A DNA stretch of 11,799 bases from Candidatus Bathyarchaeota archaeon. GTDB lineage: Archaea; Thermoproteota; Bathyarchaeia; Bathyarchaeales; UBA233. The notes beneath the pieces were generated by a model. It saw only the letters and a program-made list of their open reading frames with translations. It did no database searches and was not told the origin of the DNA. Position 1 is the stretch's first letter. Every line of letters starts with the position of its first letter. This document shows positions 1-6,479 of the stretch, in pieces. The translations under genes were made by a program, and so were the position numbers. The stretch spans positions 1-11,799 of the forward strand of contig JARYMR010000037.1 in assembly GCA_029907045.1 (NCBI GenBank), given 5' to 3'.

Positions 1-267
1 CAAAGTTTTCTCCGTGTCAGTGGATATGTGCAAATCGCCTAAATCATGTAACTTTAAATCTTCCACATCCAAACCTGTGCGAAAACTGTAGGTCTCTATG
101 TTAAGCGATGCTTGCCTAATGGCGGTTGGAGCAAATCTTGCCCCAGTCCTATAAGTGCTTGTAACGTCAAAAGGAACGCCTAAAACTATGTAATCCGCCT
201 TTTCAAAGGGTTTTTGGAAACCACTGAAAACATTTGATTGAGAAACAAAAAGTTCACGGTGGCTCAT
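1..267 (-). CDS. speB: agmatinase / arginase-family ureohydrolase, N-terminal part (C-terminus beyond window)
   Basis: The frame opens at ATG 267 and stays open to position 1, giving 89 residues of a protein that should be about 280-300 aa. The N-terminus contains IVLGVPFDVTSTYRTGARFA followed by PTAIRQAS and NIETYS. This is the hallmark first strand and substrate-loop region of archaeal agmatinases, which belong to the ureohydrolase family. Such enzymes use a two-manganese centre to hydrolyse agmatine to putrescine and urea in archaeal polyamine synthesis. The metal-binding His/Asp motifs lie further along and are outside the window, so substrate choice (agmatine, aminopropylagmatine, arginine or formiminoglutamate) cannot be settled; agmatinase is the usual archaeal member. 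A GGAG about 8 nt before the ATG, plus a TATA-like box further upstream, supports this start. It is divergent from the membrane protein at 495. Confidence 0.82.
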   Translation of the reverse strand, partial: MSHRELFVSQSNVFSGFQKPFEKADYIVLGVPFDVTSTYRTGARFAPTAIRQASLNIETYSFRTGLDVEDLKLHDLGDLHISTDTEKTL

Positions 268-312
268 TTCCTCTTCTCCATTTTCCTTCAGCCTTATTTT
301 CACGGTTTTATG

Positions 313-320
313 CAAATATA
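313..320 (-). promoter_or_regulatory. putative TATA box for the agmatinase gene
   Basis: On the minus strand these positions read TATATTTG, preceded by CCT. The centre near 317 predicts transcription starting near 291, which leaves a leader of roughly 24 nt holding the GGAG Shine-Dalgarno site before ATG 267. This follows archaeal promoter geometry (TATA about 26 nt upstream of the start). No regulatory operator was recognised nearby. Confidence 0.4.
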
Positions 321-443
321 AGGCTATGCCCAAAATTGCAGTCAAACAGCCAAAATGCAAACTCCATAAATGATATTGTAAGGACCAAATGAAATGGTGT
401 GAAAGGCACAAATATTCGCCCAGAGTAAATCTAATGAAACATT

Positions 444-453
444 AAATTTATTA
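444..453 (+). promoter_or_regulatory. putative TATA box for the 118-aa membrane protein gene
   Basis: The plus strand reads AAATTTATTA in an otherwise mixed-composition stretch. Its centre near 449 predicts a transcription start near 475 and a leader of about 20 nt. That leader carries AAGGGGATC just upstream of ATG 495, a good match to the archaeal Shine-Dalgarno sequence. The rest of the 268-494 gap shows no further structure, hairpin or small ORF that I can support. Confidence 0.45.
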
Positions 454-494
454 ATAATGGCGTCATCCACTTTAGGTTAAAAAGGGGATCATCA

Positions 495-851
495 ATGTCG
501 ATTAAGTCTAAGCTTAAAATGGAAAACATTGGAATTTTTTTAGCCCTCGCTTTCTACGCTGTTGTTGGAATAATGTGTTTTGCTGTTTTGCCTATTGCTA
601 ATTTTCCTTCTCACATTGGCATAATGGGAGTTTTAAGCTTAATAACAGCTTATGGAATTTTTAAGAAGAGGGTTTGGGCGGTCTGGCTTGTTGTTGCGTT
701 GCTTTTCCTAGCCACAACATTTTCAGCATCTATGCTTTACTTTTGTTTTGGAAAAGATTTTCTCCTTGACATGGGCATGGCTGCCTACCTAATTTTAACA
801 TGGATTTTCACGGTTTATATTGTGGCGAAGAGAAAGGTTTTCGAAAGTTAA
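495..851 (+). CDS. small integral membrane protein, four predicted TM helices, function unknown
   Basis: This is a 118-aa, strongly hydrophobic protein. Predicted membrane helices lie at about residues 11-35, 40-56, 61-84 and 92-111, separated by short basic loops (FKKR near 56-59, AKRK near 111-114). The loops place positive charge on the cytoplasmic side. No catalytic or transporter motif and no signal peptide distinct from helix 1 is visible, and I do not recognise the family. ATG 495 is supported by a GGGGAT Shine-Dalgarno match ending 5 nt upstream and by a TATA-like box about 45 bp upstream. It is a single-gene unit: divergent from the agmatinase and convergent with moeA, whose stop codon it overlaps by 4 bp. 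It is probably a real gene because it has its own promoter and ribosome site and an even helix pattern. Confidence 0.7.
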   Translation: MSIKSKLKMENIGIFLALAFYAVVGIMCFAVLPIANFPSHIGIMGVLSLITAYGIFKKRVWAVWLVVALLFLATTFSASMLYFCFGKDFLLDMGMAAYLILTWIFTVYIVAKRKVFES

Positions 852-2083
852 CGCTTTAAAAGTTGCACCGAAACTTCCTCGCCAGCATCAACAAACTGTT
901 GTTTCTCACTTATTTCCACAAATCCATCAGCCCTCGCAAGCGTCGTAATAGCCCCAGAAAGTCCCGTTGGAACTGGTTCGGCTACAAGCCTATTCGCTTT
1001 GTCACGCTTTAATTTGACCATTACGAATGTTCGTCTGCCCTTTGCTGGAAACATTCTCATAGAAGCAAAAGCCCTGACCTTTAAGGGCTTCAGTAATTTT
1101 CTTCCAGCCATCCGCCGAAGTATTGGGCGTACAATTAAGTGAAAAGTGAGCAATGCAGAAGTGGGATGTCCCGGAAGGGCGAAGACAATTTTTCCATCAA
1201 TAAGCGCAACTGTGGTTGGCTTTCCAGGTTTAGTTGCCATTCCGCAGATGATGACTCCGGGTTTTCCAAGCGAATTTAATGTTTGTGGCAAAACATCCTT
1301 AGGTCCTATGGAAACTCCGCCAGAAGTTATAACCATATCTGCGGATTCTAACGCACTTTTTAAAGTCTTGTGCAAAACAGCCATGTCATCTGGTAAAACG
1401 CCAAAATAAACTGGTTTTCCACCACTTTCCAGCACGGCTGCGCTTAGGCTGTAGGCGTTTATGTCATAAATTTTTCCTGGTGGAAGGTTTTGGCTTGGTT
1501 CTGTTATTTCATTTCCAGTGGATAGAACCGCCACTTTTGGGATTACGTATACTTTGGCTTTTGCCATTCCTATGGAGGCTAAAACTCCTATTTCTCTTGA
1601 ACCCAAAACTTGTCCAGCTTTTAAGACGGTTTCGCCTTTTCGTATGTCTGCTCCTGCTTTCATGACGTTTTCGTTTTTTGCTACGGCGTTGTAAACATAA
1701 AGCTCATCGCCTTTGCGTTCTGTATGTTCAAACATTAAAACGGCGTCTGCGCCTTCCGGTATGGGTGCGCCGGTTACGATTTCTGCTGCTGTACCTTTTT
1801 TGATTATTATTTTTGGCATTTCTCCAACATTCACGGTTCCACAAACTTTCAGTCTTGCTGGCTTGTTTTCTTCTGCGCCGAAAGTGTCTTCTGCTTTTAC
1901 GGCATATCCATCCACAGTTGAGCGGTTGAAAGGTGGAATATCCATTTTGGCAGTTACATTTTCTGCGAGAACACGGTTCCAAGCCTCTAAAAGTGGAATT
2001 TCTTCCACCCCTAAAGGCTTTGGTTTAAAATTTTGGTGAATAACCTTTTTTGCCTCTTCCAATGTTAAAAGTTTCCTAAACAT
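848..2083 (-). CDS. moeA: molybdopterin molybdenumtransferase MoeA (canonical paralogue)
   Basis: MoeA inserts molybdate, or tungstate in many archaea, into adenylylated molybdopterin to make the active cofactor; it is cytoplasmic. From ATG 2083 the protein is 411 aa, the normal family length. In order it shows the N-terminal domain with FNRSTVDGYAV (about 53-62), TGAPIPEGAD (104-113), and the MoCF/MogA-like domain starting at VLSTGNEI (186-193). Then come IYDIN (205-209), the pterin-binding SGGVSIGPKD (254-263), KPGKP (285-289) and LPGHP (303-307). A C-terminal beta domain ends the protein. The lysine-bearing KPGKP and IYDxN motifs are intact; PGHP replaces the usual PGNP. The frame also offers ATGs at 2104, 2098 and 2089, but GGTGG sits 6 nt before ATG 2083 and the MFRKL start matches the family. 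It overlaps the preceding moeA by 8 nt, implying translational coupling. Confidence 0.93.
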   Translation of the reverse strand: MFRKLLTLEEAKKVIHQNFKPKPLGVEEIPLLEAWNRVLAENVTAKMDIPPFNRSTVDGYAVKAEDTFGAEENKPARLKVCGTVNVGEMPKIIIKKGTAAEIVTGAPIPEGADAVLMFEHTERKGDELYVYNAVAKNENVMKAGADIRKGETVLKAGQVLGSREIGVLASIGMAKAKVYVIPKVAVLSTGNEITEPSQNLPPGKIYDINAYSLSAAVLESGGKPVYFGVLPDDMAVLHKTLKSALESADMVITSGGVSIGPKDVLPQTLNSLGKPGVIICGMATKPGKPTTVALIDGKIVFALPGHPTSALLTFHLIVRPILRRMAGRKLLKPLKVRAFASMRMFPAKGRRTFVMVKLKRDKANRLVAEPVPTGLSGAITTLARADGFVEISEKQQFVDAGEEVSVQLLKR

Positions 2084-3338
2084 TCTCATCCACCACATCC
2101 ACATTATCGAAGAGATTTACCGAAACTATTTCTCCTTCTTCCAAGCCTTCTCTATTTTCTGGAACCACAACATACCCATTAGCTTTTGTCATGGTTGAAA
2201 TTATTCCTGAACCGCGAGCGCTTATGGGTTCTGCGAAAAATTCGCCGTTATGCTGAAAAACACGGACGCGGACAAAGGTTTTTCTTCCCAAAAATGTGCT
2301 TATTCGCCTAACCATTTTCGCCTTCACAACGGGTCTGCGCTCTTCCCTTTTCAGTCCAAGCATCCTACATATTAACGGCTTTACAAAAACCTCAAATCCA
2401 ATCATCGCCGCCACGGGATTGCCAGAAAGAATGATTATTGGCTTTCCATTCGCTATTGCTAGAGCTGTCGGCATGGCTGGACGCATAGCCACTCCATGCA
2501 CAATAACGCCGGGCTTTCCAATTCTGTTAACAGCTTCTGGGACTAAATCTGAAGCTCCAACACTTGTTCCGCCGGTTGTTATCACAGCGTCGGCTTTCTC
2601 AAGTCCAACCTTAATTTTCTCAAATATTTCTTCTGCATCGTCTTTGGCGATTCCCAAATCTACTGGCTCGGCGCCCAATTCGTGGCATAGACTTGAGAGA
2701 ACAAGCCTATTAACCTCCCAAATTTGGTCTTCTTTTGGTTTTTCGCCGATTTCCACAAGCTCGTTTCCAGTGGCTAAAATTGCAATTTTTGGTTTTTCGA
2801 AAACCTTAACTTTGGCATTTCCCAAAGCAGCCAGCAAACCTAAATGTTGAGGTTTTAAGCGGGTTCCAGCCTTTAATGATACTTCACCCTTTGAAATGTC
2901 CTCGCCTTTCTTTGAGATGTTTTCTCCCGGCGTTACCGAAGTCCAAACCTCAATTTTTGTGTTAACTCTCTTAGTGTTTTCTAGCATGACAACGGCGTTT
3001 GCGCCTTTTGGGATGGGTGTTCCAGTCCAAACCTGCTTTGCTTGTCCACTATTTACTTCATATTTATCTGTTATATGCAGGGTTTTTGGCTTAAACTGTG
3101 AAGCCTCAACCGTATTTTCAGCCCTAACGGCATATCCATCAACAGCGGAACGGTCAAACCTTGGCAAATCCTTCCTTGCAACTATGTCCTCAGCAAGAAC
3201 TCGGTTCAGAGCCTCATGCAAAGGAACAACAGCTGTCTTCAAATTTTCGATTTTTAAATTACTAAAAAACATTTGTAATGCTTCTTCTATTGTTGTAAGT
3301 TTCTGAAATCCCCTCAACCGTACCAAAAAGGCACCCAT
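2076..3338 (-). CDS. moeA: MoeA-like molybdopterin-binding protein (divergent paralogue)
   Basis: This is a second full-length MoeA-family protein directly upstream of the canonical one. Numbered from ATG 3338 (420 aa), it has FDRSAVDGYAV (about 62-72), TGTPIPKGAN (105-114), LATGNELVE (188-196), the pterin-binding GGTSVGASD (256-264), a MoCF domain and a C-terminal beta domain. Three motifs depart from the usual form. IYDxN is IWEVN (206-210), KPGKP is RPAMP (286-290), and LPGNP is LSGNP (304-308). The molybdopterin site therefore looks kept while the metal-insertion chemistry may be changed. Archaea often carry two MoeA paralogues, and a split between molybdenum and tungsten has been proposed for such pairs; that is inference here. 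The frame is open to a TTG at 3377 and an ATG at 3347, but those add a hydrophobic segment foreign to MoeA. The exact start is uncertain. Confidence 0.9.
   Translation of the reverse strand: MGAFLVRLRGFQKLTTIEEALQMFFSNLKIENLKTAVVPLHEALNRVLAEDIVARKDLPRFDRSAVDGYAVRAENTVEASQFKPKTLHITDKYEVNSGQAKQVWTGTPIPKGANAVVMLENTKRVNTKIEVWTSVTPGENISKKGEDISKGEVSLKAGTRLKPQHLGLLAALGNAKVKVFEKPKIAILATGNELVEIGEKPKEDQIWEVNRLVLSSLCHELGAEPVDLGIAKDDAEEIFEKIKVGLEKADAVITTGGTSVGASDLVPEAVNRIGKPGVIVHGVAMRPAMPTALAIANGKPIIILSGNPVAAMIGFEVFVKPLICRMLGLKREERRPVVKAKMVRRISTFLGRKTFVRVRVFQHNGEFFAEPISARGSGIISTMTKANGYVVVPENREGLEEGEIVSVNLFDNVDVVDENV
2090..2094 (-). promoter_or_regulatory. Shine-Dalgarno site deciding the start of the second moeA
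   Basis: The minus strand reads GGTGG followed by a 6-nt spacer and ATG 2083. The three earlier in-frame ATGs (2104, 2098, 2089) lack such a site and would add a Trp/Met-rich heptapeptide (MWMWWMR) atypical of MoeA. The site lies inside the last codons of the upstream moeA. Confidence 0.6.
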
Positions 3339-3353
3339 AAACACCATTGCAGA

Positions 3354-3365
3354 GAATATAAAAAA
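3354..3365 (-). promoter_or_regulatory. possible internal TATA box ahead of the tandem moeA genes
   Basis: The minus strand reads TTTTTATATTCT, a strong archaeal TATA-like match. Transcription would begin near 3332-3334, just inside ATG 3338, so the real moeA start could then be the TTG at 3317 or another site downstream. AT-rich DNA makes chance matches common, and the compact spacing also allows read-through from the upstream TIM-barrel gene. Confidence 0.3.
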
Positions 3366-3382
3366 CTTATCTAACAATAAGG

Positions 3383-4249
3383 CTATGGTTTTCCAAGCTC
3401 TTTTTTGAGAATATCCCGCATTTTAATGGCATCCAAATCCAGAACTGGGCTTTCACTTATTATAACTGGCTTCAGTTTGTATTCGACTATGACTTTTGCA
3501 AGCATTTCAAACTCTGGTCCATAACCAGTTTCATCCATTACGTGATGACATTTTTCGCCTTTATCCGTAAACTCAACCTTTGTGAAGTGGCAATGCATGT
3601 TTTTAACAGCGTCTGTTCCCAAACGCTTTTCAATTTCTTCCACAACTTTGCGAAAATCTTCCACTTCCTTAAAGAGTCCTTTATCTCGAGCATGCAAGTG
3701 CGCCCAATCAATTACGGGTTGAGTTTGTTCGACTTCCTCGCATAGACTCAAAACTTCATCTAAGCTTCCGAACTGAGTGGGTTTGCCCATGGTTTCTGGT
3801 CCAATTTTAACATTTTCTATGCCCAAATTTTTCAATGTCTTAACAGTCTCTTTCATGGCTTCCAAACAAGTTCTAAAAACTTCTGAAGGAGATTTTTTCC
3901 CATAAAATCCAGGATGAAAAACCACTATGTGAGCGTTCATCCATTGGGCTGCGGTTGCGCATGCGATTAGGCGTTGTTTGCTTGCTTCCACCACATCTTT
4001 TCCGCCGCAGAAATTTATAAAATAGGAGCCGTGCAAGCTTAGCCAAACGTCTTTTTCTTTTGCTTCTAAACCAAGCTTTTCCGCTTCTTCCTTCTTAATT
4101 TGTGGTTTTGAACCCCAACGAACAGCTTGATACTCAAAAGCGTCAAGCCCCTCCTCACGCAAAAGTCTTGGAATATCTGATAAGGTTGCTTTCATCATTC
4201 TGAATGTGAGAGGAACGCCTGCTGGACCAAATCTGGGACGATCAGCCAT
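3383..4249 (-). CDS. endonuclease IV-like TIM-barrel protein (Nfo / AP endonuclease family 2)
   Basis: The 288-aa protein fits the size of endonuclease IV, a metal-dependent enzyme that cuts DNA at abasic sites in base excision repair. Visible family motifs are LHGSY (H73), VVFHPGFYG (H112), GPETMGK (E152), VIDWAHLHAR (D181 and H184), MHCHF (H219), CHH (H235/H236) and ISESP (E266). These align one for one with eight of the nine metal ligands of the bacterial enzyme. The Asp of its D-x-H ligand pair is not evident: the local sequence is EKCHH. The cluster may therefore bind metal differently, or this may be an archaeal subfamily trait. DNA-repair activity is likely but unproven, since sugar isomerases share the fold. 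ATG 4249 starts 17 nt after the upstream membrane protein gene, with only a weak AGGG. It is probably in one operon with that gene and possibly with moeA. Confidence 0.83.
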   Translation of the reverse strand: MADRPRFGPAGVPLTFRMMKATLSDIPRLLREEGLDAFEYQAVRWGSKPQIKKEEAEKLGLEAKEKDVWLSLHGSYFINFCGGKDVVEASKQRLIACATAAQWMNAHIVVFHPGFYGKKSPSEVFRTCLEAMKETVKTLKNLGIENVKIGPETMGKPTQFGSLDEVLSLCEEVEQTQPVIDWAHLHARDKGLFKEVEDFRKVVEEIEKRLGTDAVKNMHCHFTKVEFTDKGEKCHHVMDETGYGPEFEMLAKVIVEYKLKPVIISESPVLDLDAIKMRDILKKELGKP

Positions 4250-4266
4250 TTAAAACCCTATAACCA

Positions 4267-5082
4267 TTATTTCCTTCTATACCGATAACCTTTTCGAGCA
4301 TACTCTCCATAAATTAAGACGGTTATGGCGCAAATCCAAGCCGCAGCATTTTGAAATACTAAATATTTTCCAACATTATCCGAATCCACTAACGGCTTAA
4401 TTACAATTCCAATGCTTAAGACAAAGTCCCTAAAAGTTGGAGCGGCAGATAATAAAGCATTGTTTATGCTTGAAAAAATTGCGCCAATAGGCGCTAAGGC
4501 TTCTGCGGTGCTTTTTACAAAGTTAAGGAGTGACGGGTTGCTCTGATACGCATTTGATATTGTTCTGTAAATCAGTTGCGGATAGGCCAAAAGGGAAACT
4601 ATTAAAACGAATGCTGAAAAAAGCAAAAAAACGGTTAGGGCGCTTTTTATTGTGGCTTTTGCGAAATGAATTTTCCGCCATATGTAACCTATACCTTTAA
4701 CACGCAGTAACCCGCCCTTTATTCTACCCAAAACCTTTGTCTCCTTCTTCCTTTTTGTGGGCTGAGTTTTTCCTTTTGCAGTTTCGAGAGGCTTTATGGT
4801 TATATGCCTTGTTAGATAAGCCCAACTTGACGCTAGCGCAATTATAACAGCTACTGGAACCAAGTGAAATAGGGGGCTGATGGCTAATGTTATTATCCAA
4901 TCTGTTCCTGGGAATTGAAGGCTAAATTGTAAAGGAGTTTCGTTAACTCCAAGGTTTATGGCGTAAAGGACAATAACATACTCGATTAAGGCTGCTACAA
5001 TTAGGAATAGGATTATGGCGGTTAACCCCTTTAATGTTGTCCACCGAATCATTAAACGTTTTGCCGTTTTCTTAGTTGACAA
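4267..5082 (-). CDS. multi-spanning membrane protein of unknown function, TTG start
   Basis: This is a 271-aa protein with predicted membrane helices at about residues 18-42, 62-88, 146-170 and 240-260. A weaker hydrophobic segment lies near 187-212. A basic loop at roughly 100-145, rich in Lys and Arg (KRKKETK), separates the two halves and is probably cytoplasmic, and the C-terminus is also very basic (YRYRRK). I recognise no family or catalytic motif. The start is TTG 5082, supported by CGGTGA 5 nt upstream; the next ATG (5052) would remove only ten basic residues. It is the first gene of the minus-strand cluster that continues with the endonuclease IV-like gene 17 nt on. Nothing in the sequence links it functionally to DNA repair or molybdopterin synthesis. 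Confidence 0.75.
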   Translation of the reverse strand: MSTKKTAKRLMIRWTTLKGLTAIILFLIVAALIEYVIVLYAINLGVNETPLQFSLQFPGTDWIITLAISPLFHLVPVAVIIALASSWAYLTRHITIKPLETAKGKTQPTKRKKETKVLGRIKGGLLRVKGIGYIWRKIHFAKATIKSALTVFLLFSAFVLIVSLLAYPQLIYRTISNAYQSNPSLLNFVKSTAEALAPIGAIFSSINNALLSAAPTFRDFVLSIGIVIKPLVDSDNVGKYLVFQNAAAWICAITVLIYGEYARKGYRYRRK

Positions 5083-5087
5083 TTAAT

Positions 5088-5093
5088 TCACCG
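5088..5093 (-). promoter_or_regulatory. Shine-Dalgarno site supporting the TTG start at 5082
   Basis: The minus strand reads CGGTGA, then a 5-nt spacer, then TTG. This favours the non-ATG start over ATG 5052, which has no comparable site. TATA-like stretches lie further upstream around 5112-5140 but are not distinctive enough to choose between. Confidence 0.5.
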
Positions 5094-5172
5094 TTAATTT
5101 TGTGTTTGAAATATTAAAGTTCTGATTAAAAAATGTGCTGCTAACGAACTATGAATGCGCACGCTTTCATCA

Positions 5173-5346
5173 TTACGATAAAGGAAATTCATGTCCACAT
5201 TTTGGACATTTAGCCATTCCACACTGCACCGAAGAGGGGCATCCCGAACACGCAAAGGCTCTACCGTAAGTTATGTTGAAGGCAAAACCACATTTTGGAC
5301 ATTTCACCATCGATTTTGATTGTGTTTTCATTTTCTTCACTTTCAT
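5173..5346 (-). CDS. small double zinc-ribbon protein (57 aa)
   Basis: A short gene reads from ATG 5346 to TAA 5173. The 57-aa product is MKVKKMKTQSKS followed by a cysteine-rich body with CPKCGFAF (16-23), CSGCPSS (33-39), QCG (41-43) and CPKCGHEF (47-54). The seven cysteines and one His are spaced like two zinc knuckles. The pattern CPxCG...CxGCP...C...CPxCG resembles small archaeal and bacterial zinc-ribbon proteins that I recall near ferrous-iron transport genes; no feo gene is visible here, so that role is not claimed. The basic N-terminal tail could touch nucleic acid. A TATA-like box at 5367-5376 predicts transcription starting at the ATG itself. It stands alone, divergent from the TackOD1-like gene. 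An internal ATG at 5310 (MVKCPKC) is an alternative start. Confidence 0.72.
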   Translation of the reverse strand: MKVKKMKTQSKSMVKCPKCGFAFNITYGRAFACSGCPSSVQCGMAKCPKCGHEFPLS

Positions 5347-5366
5347 AATCAACCAGTCAATGGAAT

Positions 5367-5376
5367 TTTAAAAACC
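5367..5376 (-). promoter_or_regulatory. predicted promoter giving a leaderless transcript for the zinc-ribbon gene
   Basis: The minus strand reads GGTTTTTAAA, with GAAA just upstream as a possible BRE. Its centre near 5371 is about 25 nt from ATG 5346, exactly the archaeal TATA-to-start distance, so the mRNA would begin at or next to the start codon. Confidence 0.45.
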
Positions 5377-5493
5377 TTTCTTGAAAAGGATGCGCTTTTT
5401 ATTCGAAAATTTTAACAATACTTGAACACTAATATTATGGTTTAAGCGTATACACAAGAGTGTTTGCGGAGAACGAAACAGTCTGGGAATAGG

Positions 5494-6471
5494 ATGCAGA
5501 AGCCAAATAAAATTGAAAGGATGGAACTTTACAGAGAACGTAATACGCAAGCTTTTCTAAGCAAATTTTTAAGTGGCGAAATAAGCGAACTTGAACCAGT
5601 TTACGACTCTAAACTTGGTTATCGTTATCCCATGGTTGAAACCATTCTTGGTGACGCTTCCGAAGTAGAACCCTTTCTAAACAGACTTTTCGAAGCAGGT
5701 ATACTCAACAAAAGGCTTTACGATAAAGTAATTTACTGTCCCAAATGTGACTCCGCAAACATTTCCATCCATTACTGCTGTCCATACTGCAAATCCTTCA
5801 ACATTCAAAGAAGCGCTTTAATTGAACATGTTAAATGCGGTTATATGGATGTTGAAGAAAACTTCAAGAAGGGCAATAAGCTTGTTTGCCCAAAATGCCA
5901 TGATGAATTGAAGAAGTCAGATGTTGATTATAGGAAGGCTGGAACATGGTGCACCTGTAAAGATTGCAATAAAAGCTTCGACATTCCCATAGCCGCCCAC
6001 TACTGCAGAGACTGCCATTCAAATTTCACTTTTGAAGAAGCTGTAATTAAGGATGTTTACGCCTACAGCCTCAACGAAGAAGTGAGAGAAGAGGCAGCTC
6101 TAGGCTGGGTTATAATTTCGCCCATTAGGGAATTCCTCATTGAAAATGGGTTTGAAGTGGAAAGTCCAGCCTTTGTGAAGGGCAAATCCGGAGCAAATCA
6201 CATGTTCGATATCGCAGCCTATCTCAAGGAGGAAGCGCACAAAATAACTGTAATTGACATAGCAACATCCACCGAAAACGCCGTTTCAGAACAACCAATA
6301 ATCGCTCTTTTTGCCAAAGTTTTCGATGTTTCCCCAGAAAGCGCCTACTTAATCGCAATTCCAAAAGTGAGCGAAAACGGAAAGAAGATGGCAGAACTAT
6401 ATAACATCAAAGTTATAGAAGCAAAAAACCAGAAGGAAGCAATAAAAGCCTTAAAAGAAGAAATGCTCTAA
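5494..6471 (+). CDS. TackOD1-like cysteine-rich protein with C-terminal nuclease-fold-like domain
   Basis: The predicted protein is 325 aa from ATG 5494. Residues about 35-180 hold a helical lead-in ending in EAGIL and then paired cysteines: CPKC (82-85), CCPYC (95-99), IEHVKCG (C115), CPKC (132-135), CTCKDC (153-158) and CRDC (171-174). This arrangement strongly resembles TackOD1 ('thaumarchaeal output domain 1'), found in TACK archaea alone or fused to signalling receivers. No receiver or kinase domain is present here. Residues about 200-325 form an alpha/beta domain whose HMFDIAAYL...ITVIDIATS core looks like a PD-(D/E)xK nuclease fold with the catalytic lysine replaced by Ala, which suggests a binding rather than cutting role. 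GGGA upstream of ATG 5494 supports this start; an in-frame TTG at 5464 is the alternative. It is divergent from the zinc-ribbon gene and convergent with the pilus operon. Confidence 0.75.
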   Translation: MQKPNKIERMELYRERNTQAFLSKFLSGEISELEPVYDSKLGYRYPMVETILGDASEVEPFLNRLFEAGILNKRLYDKVIYCPKCDSANISIHYCCPYCKSFNIQRSALIEHVKCGYMDVEENFKKGNKLVCPKCHDELKKSDVDYRKAGTWCTCKDCNKSFDIPIAAHYCRDCHSNFTFEEAVIKDVYAYSLNEEVREEAALGWVIISPIREFLIENGFEVESPAFVKGKSGANHMFDIAAYLKEEAHKITVIDIATSTENAVSEQPIIALFAKVFDVSPESAYLIAIPKVSENGKKMAELYNIKVIEAKNQKEAIKALKEEML

Positions 6472-6479
6472 AACTAGAA

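Noticed and set aside
268..494. Possible small RNA or riboswitch in the divergent intergenic region
   Set aside because: No stable hairpin, conserved riboswitch core or tRNA-like arm could be found by eye; only promoter-like boxes were supported.
2296..2850. 184-codon open frame on the plus strand
   Set aside because: It lies fully antisense to the divergent moeA, its translation has no recognisable domain, and the minus-strand frame carries clear MoeA motifs.
2896..3306. 136-codon open frame on the plus strand
   Set aside because: Antisense shadow of the N-terminal domain of the same moeA; no ribosome site or family resemblance.
5138..5170. Ten-codon ORF (ATGATGAAAGCG start) just after the zinc-ribbon stop
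   Set aside because: Too short, no ribosome site and no conserved feature; treated as spacer.
5192..5305. Inverted repeat TGTCCA-N5-TGGACA and a 17-nt direct repeat within the zinc-ribbon gene
   Set aside because: Both arise from the two copies of the codons for K-CPKCG, so they reflect protein motif repetition and not an operator or mobile element.
5368..5550. 60-codon minus-strand open frame
   Set aside because: It runs across the divergent promoter region and the start of the TackOD1-like gene, with no motif; the reading is better explained by the plus-strand gene.
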